Source of the DNA: G963667675 sp963667675 | GTDB lineage: Bacteria > Chloroflexota > Dehalococcoidia > Lucifugimonadales > UBA3495 | DNA: 64,000 nt | NCBI GenBank assembly: GCA_963667675.1 | Contig: OY763929.1 | Coordinates: 310,001 to 374,000, forward strand | Reading direction: 5' to 3' | Shown: one piece after another, positions 1 to 7,645 of the stretch | Layout: the number at the start of each line of letters is the position of its first letter | Position numbering within the stretch: the first letter of the stretch is position 1 | Made by a program: the position numbers and the translations under genes | The notes under the pieces: generated by a model | The model's database searches: none | What the model saw: the letters and a program-made list of their open reading frames with translations, nothing else | Told to the model about the DNA's origin: nothing

Positions 1-165
1 ACGGCCATCATGGTGGTGGAGCACAACATCAAGGGCGTGCTGGACATCGCCGACCGGGCCTACGTACTGGACAAGGGGCGGGTGGCCCACGACGGCACGC
101 CGGAGTCGGTACGTGAGACGGACGTGCTGACCCAGGTGTTCTTGGGGAGAGTCCAGTCGGACTAG
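1..165 (+). CDS. Branched-chain amino-acid ABC transporter ATP-binding protein, C-terminal end (partial)
   Basis: The window opens inside this gene; only the last 54 residues are present. They contain the H-loop (VEHN) followed by IADRAYVLDKGRV and a short tail ending FLGRVQSD, the usual layout of the C-terminus of LivF/LivG-type ATPases. These energise import of branched-chain amino acids, amides or similar small solutes. The tail looks slightly more LivF-like, but the Walker motifs lie outside the window, so the subunit and substrate cannot be fixed. It converges on the CoxG gene with about 40 bases between the stops. Confidence 0.8.
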   Translation, partial: TAIMVVEHNIKGVLDIADRAYVLDKGRVAHDGTPESVRETDVLTQVFLGRVQSD

Positions 166-205
166 TCGGGTCCAGCCGCTCCGTCGGCAATCGCTAAGGG
201 AAAGC

Positions 206-640
206 CTACTTCACCGCCTCCTGAAGGCAGCCAAAGAAACGGTCCATCATCGTCTTGGCGACGCTGTCCATCATGCGCTGCCCGACCCTGGCGACGGGAC
301 CGCCCACGTGGGAGTCCCCGTCCACCTGCACGGTGGTCTTGCCGTTCTCCTCGACCAATGTGACGCTGGCTTCACCGTTGATGAAGCCGCCACCGCCGGA
401 GCCTTCGACGACCAGACGGTAGGACCGGTTAGGCATCTGGTCGAGCATGGATATCTTGGCGTTGAACCGACCCCTGACGGGGCCTATGCCGGCGACGATG
501 ACGGCCTTGTACTGGTCATCGCCAATGGACTCCAGGCCCTCGCAACCGGGGATGCAGCCAGCCAGGGCGATGGTGTCGGTCAGGGTGTTCCAGACGTCAG
601 CGGCTGGGGCGTCGAACTGATAGCTTGCGGTGACCTTCAT
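206..640 (-). CDS. CoxG-family SRPBCC protein (carbon monoxide dehydrogenase subunit G-like)
   Basis: This 144-residue protein starts MKVTASYQFDAPAADVWNTL, the opening of CoxG/SRPBCC proteins, and continues with the conserved IPGCEGLE segment and a glycine-rich strand before GEASVTL. The length equals the core SRPBCC fold, without the C-terminal membrane anchor of some CoxG proteins. CoxG homologues usually accompany molybdenum hydroxylases and help in maturation or membrane recruitment. Here no hydroxylase is adjacent (one lies at the far right end), so the partner is unknown. Family is clear; function is inferred. Confidence 0.85.
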   Translation of the reverse strand: MKVTASYQFDAPAADVWNTLTDTIALAGCIPGCEGLESIGDDQYKAVIVAGIGPVRGRFNAKISMLDQMPNRSYRLVVEGSGGGGFINGEASVTLVEENGKTTVQVDGDSHVGGPVARVGQRMMDSVAKTMMDRFFGCLQEAVK

Positions 641-891
641 GGTTGCTTCCTATTTGGGGTGGGGTGAGGGATTTTTTGATCCCCTGCCATTTTCGCTCAT
701 TTTCGCTCATTTGGGCGGTTGGGCGGTTGGTTCCCGAAAATTTTAGGTCCGTCCCACTGAGTCCCATTTCGTTCCGTTCCGGCGATGGGGCCGGCGCGGC
801 ACGCCTGCCTGTTGTTTTTGCTGTCTTCATGGTAGGGCTTGGCTTGAGATTTGGGAAGGGGCAAACTGTCAGTGGGGTGGGTTGGGAGCGG

Positions 892-933
892 CTGTCCATT
901 CGCCCTTCGATTTCCCTCAGGGCGAACGGACAG
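892..933. repeat. REP-like palindrome, copy 1 (complete)
   Basis: The arms CTGTCCATTCGCCCT and AGGGCGAACGGACAG are inverted copies with a single mismatch, around a short TCGATTTCC-type loop. The same element, less complete, occurs at about 16983, 17061 and 35531. It also occurs split by an insertion sequence at 34245/35404, where the loop reads TTCGAGAGCCT. Confidence 0.8.
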
Positions 934-1027
934 CCTCGGGGCACAGGCCAGACAACGATGTTGGTGCGAGAGGTTGGTTGGGTAAGGTGTTGGGGGGCTT
1001 GGTGGAGGTATTCCCCGGGGTTGCGAG

Positions 1028-1047
1028 ATTCCCGCCTCCGCGGGAAT
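1028..1047. repeat. Hairpin repeat ATTCCCGC-loop-GCGGGAAT, copy 1
   Basis: This is a perfect 8-base stem with loop CTCC, followed by GACGGG. An identical stem-loop with the same flanks lies at 35463-35482 and related forms lie near 17104, 35583 and 56346, so it is a dispersed intergenic repeat, not a one-off terminator. It follows a REP-like palindrome by about 95 bases. Confidence 0.7.
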
Positions 1048-1108
1048 GACGGGTTGGGGGCGGGTATGGTGGGTTAAGGGCGGGGGTGGCGCGTTGGGGG
1101 GGGTGGTG

Positions 1109-1136
1109 TTGCTGCGGGTTGACTGGTGTATATAAT
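1109..1136 (+). promoter_or_regulatory. Predicted sigma70-type promoter for the MmgE/PrpD gene
   Basis: TTGCTG and a perfect TATAAT are separated by 16 bases, about 100 bases upstream of the start codon at 1240. The prediction rests on consensus match only. Confidence 0.5.
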
Positions 1137-1239
1137 GAGCGAGTGGCCCGCCGGTTGAAATCGGTTTGAATTTTGGCCGTTGGGCGGGTGTTGAGACTAT
1201 TTAGATTTTTGGGCCGTTAGGCTGGCTTGGAGGCGCGTT

Positions 1240-2598
1240 ATGGGAGCGACAGAGACCGTTGCCAGGTGGATAGTCAATACGAGCTATGAGGATATTCCGC
1301 CGGACGCTATTTCGGTGGCCAACGAGTCGTGCTTTGACCTGCTGGGGGTGATCCTGGCCGGGTCTACGGAGCCGGTTGGGGAGATTATCCGGCAGTTCGT
1401 GGCGGACCAGGGGGGTAACCCCGAGGCGACGGTCCTGGCTTCGGGGCAGAGGACTTCACTGGCCAACGCGGCGCTGGCCAACGGGACGATGGGCCATGCG
1501 CTGGACTACGACGACTTCGGCGGGTTCGGCCATCCGACGGTGGCAATTTTCCCGGGGTTGCTGGCCCTGGGAGAGGGCGTGGGAGCGACGGGCCGGGACC
1601 TGCTGGAAGCCTACGTCGTGGGCTGCGAGGTGGGACTGGCCCTGCAGCATGCCACCAAGTACAAGCAGATGCAGAACGGCTTCCACAGCACGCCGGTCAT
1701 TGGCCGGCTGGCGGGGGCGGCGGCGTGCGCCAAGCTGCTGAAGCTGGATGAAAAACAGACCGTAGCCGCGCTGGGAATCGCCGGGTCGATGGCCGGCGGG
1801 CTAATCCACAACTTCGGGACCATGGCCAAGCCTCTGCACGCGGGCCTGGCCTGCCGAGACGGGGTGATGGCGGCGCAACTGGCGCAGCAGGGCCTGACCG
1901 CGGGGGAGCGGATAATCGAGGCCCCCTACGGGTTCATCTCGACGATACTCCGGGGGGACGGCGAGGCCGCTAACAGGATGGCGGAGGCCCTGGGCAATCC
2001 CTTCCGGGTGCAGGACGCCCTGATCATCAAGAAGTACCCCTGCTGCGGGGGCAACCACGCCATACTGGACAGCCTGTTCAGCCTGATGCGGGAGCACAAC
2101 TTCAGCTACGAGGACGTGGCCAGCGCCGATTTCGACCAGCACTACACGTCGGTGGTGATGCTGGACCCGGACAGCCCGCTGAAGGCCAAGTTCAGCGTCA
2201 CCTACAACGTGGCGGCGGGCCTGGTTGACGGCGAGGTGGGAGTGGAGACGTTCCGGGACGAGAAACTGGTCCAGGACGCAATCGAGGAAACGATGGACAA
2301 GGTCCACCCCAGGGTGCTGACAATGTCGCAGTCTCAGGGCGACGACCTGCTGGCGGAGGCGCCGGTGAAAATCACCCTGAAGGACGGACGGGTGCTGGAG
2401 CACTCCACCCACAGGACGCAGGTGCTGGGCAGCCAGAACAACCCGTGGGGGTTCGAAAACATCAAGAACAAGTTCCAGGCCAATGCTCGGATGGCTCTGG
2501 CCGACGGCGGGGCAGAGGAAGCAGTAGAGGCGTGGTCGGACATCGCCCAGGTGGCCGACGTGGCGGGGACCATCAGGAAGACCCTGGTGAATGGCTGA
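1240..2598 (+). CDS. MmgE/PrpD family protein
   Basis: This 452-residue cytoplasmic protein spans the whole MmgE/PrpD family, which includes 2-methylcitrate dehydratase, cis-aconitate decarboxylase and many uncharacterised members. The N-terminal helical domain carries the hallmark NGTMGHALDYDDF (about residues 81-93), and the centre has KKYPCCGGNHAILD (about 264-277). No prpB or prpC gene is nearby, so a methylcitrate role cannot be assumed; an enzyme on a small carboxylic acid is more likely. The ATG start lies about 100 bases after a good promoter. Confidence 0.88.
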   Translation: MGATETVARWIVNTSYEDIPPDAISVANESCFDLLGVILAGSTEPVGEIIRQFVADQGGNPEATVLASGQRTSLANAALANGTMGHALDYDDFGGFGHPTVAIFPGLLALGEGVGATGRDLLEAYVVGCEVGLALQHATKYKQMQNGFHSTPVIGRLAGAAACAKLLKLDEKQTVAALGIAGSMAGGLIHNFGTMAKPLHAGLACRDGVMAAQLAQQGLTAGERIIEAPYGFISTILRGDGEAANRMAEALGNPFRVQDALIIKKYPCCGGNHAILDSLFSLMREHNFSYEDVASADFDQHYTSVVMLDPDSPLKAKFSVTYNVAAGLVDGEVGVETFRDEKLVQDAIEETMDKVHPRVLTMSQSQGDDLLAEAPVKITLKDGRVLEHSTHRTQVLGSQNNPWGFENIKNKFQANARMALADGGAEEAVEAWSDIAQVADVAGTIRKTLVNG

Positions 2599-2613
2599 GG
2601 CTGAAGAGGGCGC

Positions 2614-3042
2614 TTAGGGCTCGACGCGGATAGGGTCCCCCACCTTGATGGGGCCGCCGTTGAGCACCATGGCCAGCATCCCCCGGCGGTGCTCCAGGGT
2701 CTGCCGCAGTCCGGGGCGGATGGCGTTCATTCGCTCGCAGGGCAGGCACTCCCCCACGATTTCCAGGGTGACATCGTCGCCGATGAATACCACCTGACCA
2801 GCCTCGGTCTGAGAGAGGTCCAGGCCGGAGGTGGTGACGTTCTCTTTGATTTGCCCCGGTGAGAGTTCCAGCTCGTCGAGGGTCTCCTTGTCCATTAGGA
2901 GGACCTGGCGCAGGTGGCCCTCGCGGCAGAAGCGGTCGCCTTCCAGTCCCTGGCCGGAGATGACGTTGGCGTTCTCGACGGGCGTGGCCGGCGAGCGGGG
3001 TTGTTGGGCCAGGTGCAGGTTGACGATGGTGCCTTGTTGCAT
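2614..3042 (-). CDS. MOSC domain-containing protein
   Basis: This 142-residue stand-alone MOSC domain matches the beta-barrel sulfur-carrier domain of molybdenum cofactor sulfurases. It shows GLEGDRFCREGHLRQV early, GQIKENVTTSG in the centre, and CERMNAIRPGL with the conserved cysteine (about residue 101). MOSC proteins transfer sulfur to metal centres or act on N-hydroxylated compounds with the Moco. A link to the molybdenum hydroxylase at the right end of the window is possible but not shown. It converges on the MmgE/PrpD gene with a 15-base gap. Confidence 0.88.
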   Translation of the reverse strand: MQQGTIVNLHLAQQPRSPATPVENANVISGQGLEGDRFCREGHLRQVLLMDKETLDELELSPGQIKENVTTSGLDLSQTEAGQVVFIGDDVTLEIVGECLPCERMNAIRPGLRQTLEHRRGMLAMVLNGGPIKVGDPIRVEP

Positions 3043-3275
3043 CGCCGGAGCCTCCTGTGGGTGTGGGGCTGGGTTGGGACAGTCGGGGCTGGTCGGCCAC
3101 GGGCGATTATAGCGGGTGGGGGAGGGGGTGTCACGGGGGGTGGGGTGTTAGGTTTGCGCGCAATCTAACTGCGATTAACTATCCAGTAGCCTGCAACACT
3201 GAATATTCCCGACCCGTCACCATATGTGGTTCGCCGAATAAGTTGAAGCCTATCAATACACTGTCACAGCCGTAC

Positions 3276-3305
3276 TTGCGAACTCGGAATATTTTCCAGT
3301 ATAAT
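3276..3305 (+). promoter_or_regulatory. Predicted sigma70 promoter of the accessory cassette
   Basis: TTGCGA, an 18-base spacer and a perfect TATAAT sit directly before the first gene of the three-gene cassette, in clearly AT-richer sequence than the left flank. The inferred transcription start, near 3312, leaves little or no leader for the TTG at 3320 and about 45 bases for the TTG at 3359. Confidence 0.55.
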
Positions 3306-3319
3306 TTGGCGCATATTTT

Positions 3320-3937
3320 TTGCCGCATTATCGCGTTGGGCGATTGGGGGTGCTTTTCTTGGGCGATAACATCAGTTTGGCAGAAGCTCGGAACGTCCTT
3401 GACTCACGTATGGGAGTGCTTACGAACCAGTTGCGCTTGTCCATCGAAACGTGGAATTCCAGACCCGTTTCATGGCAAGTTAGTCTTGACTCCAAGGCTC
3501 GCGGGATATTCTTGAACCGGCAGTGGCATCACGGTGTCCAGATGGCACTGTCGGATGACCCGATGGTTCGAAGGCTAAAGAATTCTGGAGGAGAATCCTA
3601 TTTTGTCATTGACGATTGCTTTGCCCTTCGCTTCAAACACCTTGACCGTAATCTAATGTCGATGAACTATCCCACCAAGAGGGCGCGCGACTGGAACCGC
3701 CAATTGAGGTTACCGGGTTTGCCACCATGGGACCGTCTAGAATTCGGTTACAGGATGGATATTACTGGTACCGCCATTCAGGACGCATTCATTCTACTCC
3801 GTAAAGGGGGAGTATTTCTGTGGATCTGGCAGGTTATGGGGGATCGCATAGACACGTTCCCGGTACAGCGGCAACTGTCAGTCAGTGGAGCAGAAGAACC
3901 TTTAGAGTTGGTTGCCTATAACAACTACGGTTCCTAA
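3320..3937 (+). CDS. Unknown protein, first gene of the ImmA/IrrE-Doc cassette
   Basis: I do not recognise this protein of up to 205 residues. It has no signal peptide or membrane segment. An N-terminal helical part is followed by RRLKNSGGESYFVIDD and a C-terminal beta-rich part (LEFGYRMDITGTAIQDAFIL, then GGVFLWIWQV). TTG at 3320 opens the frame, but TTG at 3359 has a G-rich ribosome site eight bases ahead and fits the promoter better, giving 192 residues. The XRE-ImmA gene follows after 11 bases, so the two are surely co-transcribed. Base composition is poorer in GC than the core genes. It could be an antitoxin or a substrate of the following protease; that is inference only. Confidence 0.65.
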   Translation: MPHYRVGRLGVLFLGDNISLAEARNVLDSRMGVLTNQLRLSIETWNSRPVSWQVSLDSKARGIFLNRQWHHGVQMALSDDPMVRRLKNSGGESYFVIDDCFALRFKHLDRNLMSMNYPTKRARDWNRQLRLPGLPPWDRLEFGYRMDITGTAIQDAFILLRKGGVFLWIWQVMGDRIDTFPVQRQLSVSGAEEPLELVAYNNYGS

Positions 3938-3948
3938 GGGGGCGAAAC

Positions 3949-5052
3949 ATGATTTTGCGACAGGGTGATGTCAACCCTGAAATGCTTATCCTTGCCAGAA
4001 AGTCTAGGGGCAAGACTCAAAAGCAGCTTGCTAAGGATGCTAGTGTCACTCAGGCGACAGTATCGAAGTACGAGGCCGGAGTCCAGCAGATAGATGACGA
4101 AGTGCTGCCGCGTTTCGCGATCGCCCTTGATTATCCCCTCCGTTTTTTTAGGCAAGCGGTGACCATCAAAGGGCCAGGAATTAACGAATTCTTCCACAGG
4201 AAGCGCTCAAAGATGAGAGTGGCTTTACTTCACCAAGTTTATGCTCTGGCAGAGATTCGACGGCTTGAGATCGCCAAGTTGCTGGAATCTTGCGAAGAGG
4301 ATTATCCACGGGTGCCATCCTTGCCCGTGGAGGACTTCGATGATGATCCAGCCAAGATAGCGCGTACGATGCGGGCTGCCTGGCAAGTTCCTATGGGACC
4401 GTTGTTCAATGTAACTAGGACGCTTGAACACAACGGCTGCATCATCGTAGCTCACAAATTCCAAACGCGCGCACTCGACGGATTCAGCCACCGTTCTTCA
4501 GGAATGCCCCCAATCTTTCACATCAATACCGAACTACTCCCTGATCGGTGGAGATGGACATTGGCCCATGAACTGGGACATGTCGTGATGCACGGCGAAC
4601 TCGGTGAATCCGAAATTACCCCGAAGCAGGCAGAGCAGCAGGCTGACATTTTTGCAGGAGAATTCCTTGCTCCCGCACACGAATTGAAGCCCATGCTTTG
4701 GAATTTAGACTTTCAACGGTTGGCTGCATTGAAGCGAGAATGGAAAATCTCTATGCAGGCCTTGGTGATGCAAGCATATCGCCTGGGAGTAATCAATGAA
4801 CAGCAACGCCAAAGAATGTTCATCCGCTTAAGCAAGGCAGGCTATCGCCAAAGAGAACCAGAATCACTTGACCCCCCCATTGAAGATCCCAACTGGCCGT
4901 TCAATTTGGTCAAGTTTCATCTGACCAAATTACAGTTTACCCGGGAAGAACTAAAGGAATATCTAGCCATTGGGGAAGTCGATTTTCGGAACTATTACCG
5001 CGACCCCCACGACTTTGTAACTGCGGCAACACAATGGGATTCAGGACAATGA
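3949..5052 (+). CDS. XRE-family regulator with ImmA/IrrE metallopeptidase domain
   Basis: This 367-residue fusion has an N-terminal helix-turn-helix (residues 11-65, KTQKQLAKDASVTQATVSKY) and a COG2856-type zinc peptidase domain. The peptidase has the HELGH motif (His207, Glu208, His211) and a downstream AEQQADIFAGEFLAP segment that supplies the third ligand. ImmA/IrrE proteases cleave repressors or antitoxins in mobile elements, stress responses and toxin-antitoxin systems, and HTH fusions of this kind are common beside toxin genes. It lies 11 bases after the unknown first gene and 32 bases before the Doc-like gene. It may repress the cassette promoter and cleave a partner on activation. The active-site residues are intact. 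Confidence 0.88.
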   Translation: MILRQGDVNPEMLILARKSRGKTQKQLAKDASVTQATVSKYEAGVQQIDDEVLPRFAIALDYPLRFFRQAVTIKGPGINEFFHRKRSKMRVALLHQVYALAEIRRLEIAKLLESCEEDYPRVPSLPVEDFDDDPAKIARTMRAAWQVPMGPLFNVTRTLEHNGCIIVAHKFQTRALDGFSHRSSGMPPIFHINTELLPDRWRWTLAHELGHVVMHGELGESEITPKQAEQQADIFAGEFLAPAHELKPMLWNLDFQRLAALKREWKISMQALVMQAYRLGVINEQQRQRMFIRLSKAGYRQREPESLDPPIEDPNWPFNLVKFHLTKLQFTREELKEYLAIGEVDFRNYYRDPHDFVTAATQWDSGQ

Positions 5053-5084
5053 CCATAACCTCGGAGTAAGGCAACGGTCTAGCC

Positions 5085-6320
5085 ATGGCACGTTCAACGT
5101 TCACCGTCGGGCAACTAGCCCATGAAGCCAACATAGACATTGATGAAGCACTTATCGTTCTATGGGATGGCGGGATGGACTATATCAATGGGCCGACCAG
5201 TAATGTGCGGCGACGAGATACAAACAGGGCTCGCAGCCTAGTAGGACTAGCTACTAGACGGGAGCTTGCGTCCAAGGCGACATGGCAGCGGATATTTAGG
5301 CTGGACGATGCAGATAGCTTTAGAAGCCTACTTCAGACACTGGATGTAGCAGATCCAGGGTCTCGCAAACTTCCCGGGAAAGCCATAAATAGGCTACGCG
5401 CCGAAGCAAATAGCAGAGGGCTGTCTTGGGCCGAGGCGGTCACCACTAAGACTCCAGCCACAATCGAAACCGAACCTTCCAGGATTCACGCCAAGCCTGT
5501 TAGCCAGCCTTTAGTTTGGACGACAATAGGGAAAGAGCGCGACTTCGCATATCTTACCGACGATGATGTTCGCTCCATCCACGAAGAGTTAGTTGACGAA
5601 TTCGCCAGCCATAAGGATCCTATCTCTCCTCCAGGAGTTAGGGACGGAAACTTGCTAGGATCCGCACTATCACGTCCCCATACGTCAATGGGGGACATCA
5701 AAAAGTATCCGTCTGTAGAGATGGCAGCTGCAGCATTGTTGCATGCATTGATTCACGATCATCCTTTCCACAACGGAAACAAACGAACCGCGCTTGTCTC
5801 GATGCTGGCGTTCTTAGATTTGAACAGGCTGATCGTTACGTGCGCAGAAGACGCTCTATTCAAATTTGTTATTCGAATCGCCCAGCACTCGATTGTTCCA
5901 TCTCAACCTGATCAATATACGGATCGCGAGGTTTTGGAGATAGCGAAGTGGATACGCCAGTATTCACGACCCATAGAGTTAGGGGATCGGCCAATTCCCT
6001 TTAGGCGATTGCGTAAGCTGCTCACCCGGTATGAATGTACGTATGGGCCTCTCAAAGGCACTCAGATCTACATCAGCAGGACAATCGAGAAAAAGGGGAT
6101 TCTTAGCAAGGTCCGTAAACAAACGGTAAGCACCCAAACCTCTTATAGGGACGAGGGCCGGGAGTTAAGAAAGACGTCCATTGCAAAAATAAGGAAGGAT
6201 CTCCAGCTTGACGAACCTAATGGAATCGACTCCGCTTCATTCTACGATAACGCTCCAGCTGCGGCAGGTGAATTTATCATAAAATTCCGGAAGACCCTCG
6301 ATCGATTAGCGCGTCTCTAG
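5085..6320 (+). CDS. Multidomain Doc/Fic-family protein with IF2_N-like N-terminus
   Basis: The centre of this 411-residue protein (about 155-270) is a Doc-type Fic domain: YLTDDDVRSIHEEL, then the active-site loop HPFHNGNKR (residues 226-234). The usual acidic residue of the Fic loop is Asn230, and position eight is Lys233, as in Doc, which phosphorylates EF-Tu, unlike AMPylating Fic enzymes. Residues 5-60 (FTVGQLAHEANIDIDEALIV onward) resemble the small IF2_N helical domain. The C-terminal 110 residues (FRRLRKLLTRYE, then GRELRKTSIAKIRKDLQL) recall HicA in spacing, but the HicA histidine position reads GTQ; this is a weak suggestion. It is the third gene of the cassette and probably the toxin. 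Confidence 0.82.
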   Translation: MARSTFTVGQLAHEANIDIDEALIVLWDGGMDYINGPTSNVRRRDTNRARSLVGLATRRELASKATWQRIFRLDDADSFRSLLQTLDVADPGSRKLPGKAINRLRAEANSRGLSWAEAVTTKTPATIETEPSRIHAKPVSQPLVWTTIGKERDFAYLTDDDVRSIHEELVDEFASHKDPISPPGVRDGNLLGSALSRPHTSMGDIKKYPSVEMAAAALLHALIHDHPFHNGNKRTALVSMLAFLDLNRLIVTCAEDALFKFVIRIAQHSIVPSQPDQYTDREVLEIAKWIRQYSRPIELGDRPIPFRRLRKLLTRYECTYGPLKGTQIYISRTIEKKGILSKVRKQTVSTQTSYRDEGRELRKTSIAKIRKDLQLDEPNGIDSASFYDNAPAAAGEFIIKFRKTLDRLARL

Positions 6321-6417
6321 TAACCAATTATGCCCATTGTCAGCGGCCCATTTGGCGGCAGACTGCGGACACCGAGTGAACACTCTCTGCTGGCGGGGAA
6401 TATGTGCAATACTCAAA

Positions 6418-6447
6418 TTGCCGACCGTTTTGGGCCACGCCTATAAA
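6418..6447 (+). promoter_or_regulatory. Orphan promoter-like site TTGCCG-18-TATAAA
   Basis: The segment TTTTGGGCCACGCCTATAA is nearly identical to the promoter before the DUF3224 gene (10036-10065). A shorter match, GGCCACGCCTATAAT, precedes yqeY. Here it faces the decayed PII fragment, so it has no obvious gene to drive and may be a leftover of duplication. Confidence 0.35.
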
Positions 6448-6488
6448 CAGCCGGAAAGCGAGTAGCGGGGGCGTTGTCACTAGCTGCA

Positions 6489-6679
6489 GCCACCCCGCCT
6501 TCATCGCGGGTCGCCCTCGCCTGCCCTACGTCCCCTGCTCCGCCTCTTTTTGGAGGGTGGGCATTTGGGTGTAGAGGCCTACCGCGTCTTCGATGTCAGC
6601 TGGAAGGCGATGCCGGAGCCGTGTTCGGTGTCGAAGCGGGCGGCTTCTTCAATGCGTTTGAGGATGCTGCGGGCCCGCT
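6489..6679 (-). pseudogene. Decayed 3' end of a PII gene (duplicate of 8009-8199)
   Basis: On the minus strand this segment encodes RARSILKRIEEAARFDTEHG and the following SGIAFQL. This matches the intact PII protein's RARLILERIGEAARFDTEHG and AGIAFQL. One base is missing just after FQL (GTCAGCTGG here against GTCTAGCTGG in the intact gene), which shifts the frame, although the DNA stays similar beyond the stop codon. About 190 bases are shared, visibly diverged at roughly one base in five. The remainder of the gene is absent, so this is a displaced fragment, and with the intact copy it forms direct repeats around the Dcd/RelE pair. Confidence 0.75.
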
Positions 6680-6767
6680 CCGTAGACCGCATCCTGTCCG
6701 CATCACCCAGTCTGTAGCCTCGTAGGTGGTGGCGGGCGTCAATGTCTGAGTGTACAATAAATGAAAA

Positions 6768-6790
6768 GAGCCGCTCTTCCAAAGCGGCTC
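6768..6790. terminator. Hairpin terminator, probably bidirectional
   Basis: GAGCCGCT, loop CTTCCAA and AGCGGCTC form a perfect 8-base stem. On the minus strand it is followed at once by TTTTCATTTATTG; on the plus strand a TTTTTTATTT run begins ten bases later. It isolates the Dcd/RelE operon from the upstream fragment. Confidence 0.6.
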
Positions 6791-6850
6791 CGCAATCTGA
6801 TTTTTTATTTGAGGGTGTCCCTCTAGCTCTCCACCCAAGACTAGAGTACA

Positions 6851-6881
6851 CCCTAGTATGTGTTATGTCAATATACTAGGG
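6851..6881 (+). promoter_or_regulatory. Operator-like inverted repeat before the Dcd-fold/RelE operon
   Basis: CCCTAGTAT and ATACTAGGG are perfect 9-base inverted arms separated by 13 bases, so the arm centres are 22 bases (two helical turns) apart. The repeat ends immediately before the GGAGGA ribosome site and 16 bases before the ATG at 6898. Its place and spacing are those of an autoregulatory operator of the kind found before toxin-antitoxin operons. Confidence 0.6.
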
Positions 6882-6897
6882 CGGAGGAAGGCAGCAA

Positions 6898-7638
6898 ATG
6901 GGCACTTTGAATGGAAATCAAATTAGGAAATTAGTCAGCGCTGGCGAATTAGTCGTAAGACCCTTCGATGACCAGTTAGTCCAGCCTGCGTCCTTTGACT
7001 TCCGACTCGGAGCGAAGATCCTGGCGAGTCCCCTTGGACCTGACGAGCTCGGCCGAGAAATCGAACTAAACCAACAAAAGCCAGAGTATGCGATCCAGAC
7101 TGGTCAGATGGTAGCTGTCATGTCGAAAGAGTGGATAGAGCTGCCATTGGACGTTTGCAGCAATAGCTTTGGCATTCGTTCCGAATTTGCCAGAATGGGG
7201 CTTCATTGCTTTGGTGGCCCGCATCTCGACCCGGGCTGGAGAGGGCGTTTGATAGTTAGTCTGCAAAACGTAGGACCCGAACCCATAACCATAGAATTAG
7301 ACCGACCATTCTTTACGGCTACGTTCGAACGACTAGATGAGCCGGTTGAGCTAGGTCAGGGTTATGAGGGATCTCATCAAGACCAACACGATTTCCCCGA
7401 AGACCAGAAGACGTACATCCTATCAGCGAGGACGACAAGCCTAGCAGAAATTCCCACGTTGCGAGAAAACGTTGCTCGCCTTACCGCACTCGTCGAGGAG
7501 TTAAATGACAAGTTGCCCGACCCGGACGCCGGCCTAGAGATCAACGAGGAAATCGTAGAACGGTTGAGCGACTCGCTGGAAAAGGACACGGAGTCCTTCC
7601 TTACGTCGGAGGACATGCGGCAACGCCTGAATTTGTGA
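6898..7638 (+). CDS. Dcd-fold (dCTP deaminase/dUTPase superfamily) protein with helical C-terminus, probable antitoxin or defence protein
   Basis: Residues 1-150 of this 246-residue protein follow the dCTP deaminase fold: VQPASFDFRLG, GIRSEFARMGL (Arg94-Ser95) and HLDPGWRGRLIVSLQN with the conserved Asp111 and Gly113. The position of the catalytic glutamate of E. coli Dcd (VLEF) is Ser121 here (IVSL), so classical deamination is unlikely. Residues 180-246 are an added charged helical region with a predicted coiled coil (LRENVARLTALVEELNDKL) and a second segment (INEEIVERLSDSLEKD). Standard Dcd proteins stop near 190 residues. A RelE-like toxin gene follows after 7 bases and an operator palindrome precedes the gene. 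The antitoxin role is inference; nucleotide binding is likely retained. Confidence 0.75.
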   Translation: MGTLNGNQIRKLVSAGELVVRPFDDQLVQPASFDFRLGAKILASPLGPDELGREIELNQQKPEYAIQTGQMVAVMSKEWIELPLDVCSNSFGIRSEFARMGLHCFGGPHLDPGWRGRLIVSLQNVGPEPITIELDRPFFTATFERLDEPVELGQGYEGSHQDQHDFPEDQKTYILSARTTSLAEIPTLRENVARLTALVEELNDKLPDPDAGLEINEEIVERLSDSLEKDTESFLTSEDMRQRLNL

Positions 7639-7645
7639 AGGACCC

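Larger units (their letters stand above)
643..1239. other. Intergenic region with REP-like palindrome, hairpin repeat and a promoter
   Basis: No convincing gene is seen in these roughly 600 bases. They hold a 42-base REP-like palindrome, a GC-rich hairpin repeat about 95 bases later, G-rich low-complexity sequence, and a sigma70-like promoter ahead of the MmgE/PrpD gene; these are listed separately. Open frames across it are GC-driven. Confidence 0.6.

Noticed and set aside
1028..1047. Hairpin as a plain transcription terminator
   Set aside because: The identical stem-loop with the same flanks recurs at 35463 and lacks a T-run, so a dispersed repeat is the better reading.
6579..6851. 90-codon minus-strand frame as a gene
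   Set aside because: Only 27 residues match PII; the rest is unrelated sequence read through the terminator. Treated as a fragment.
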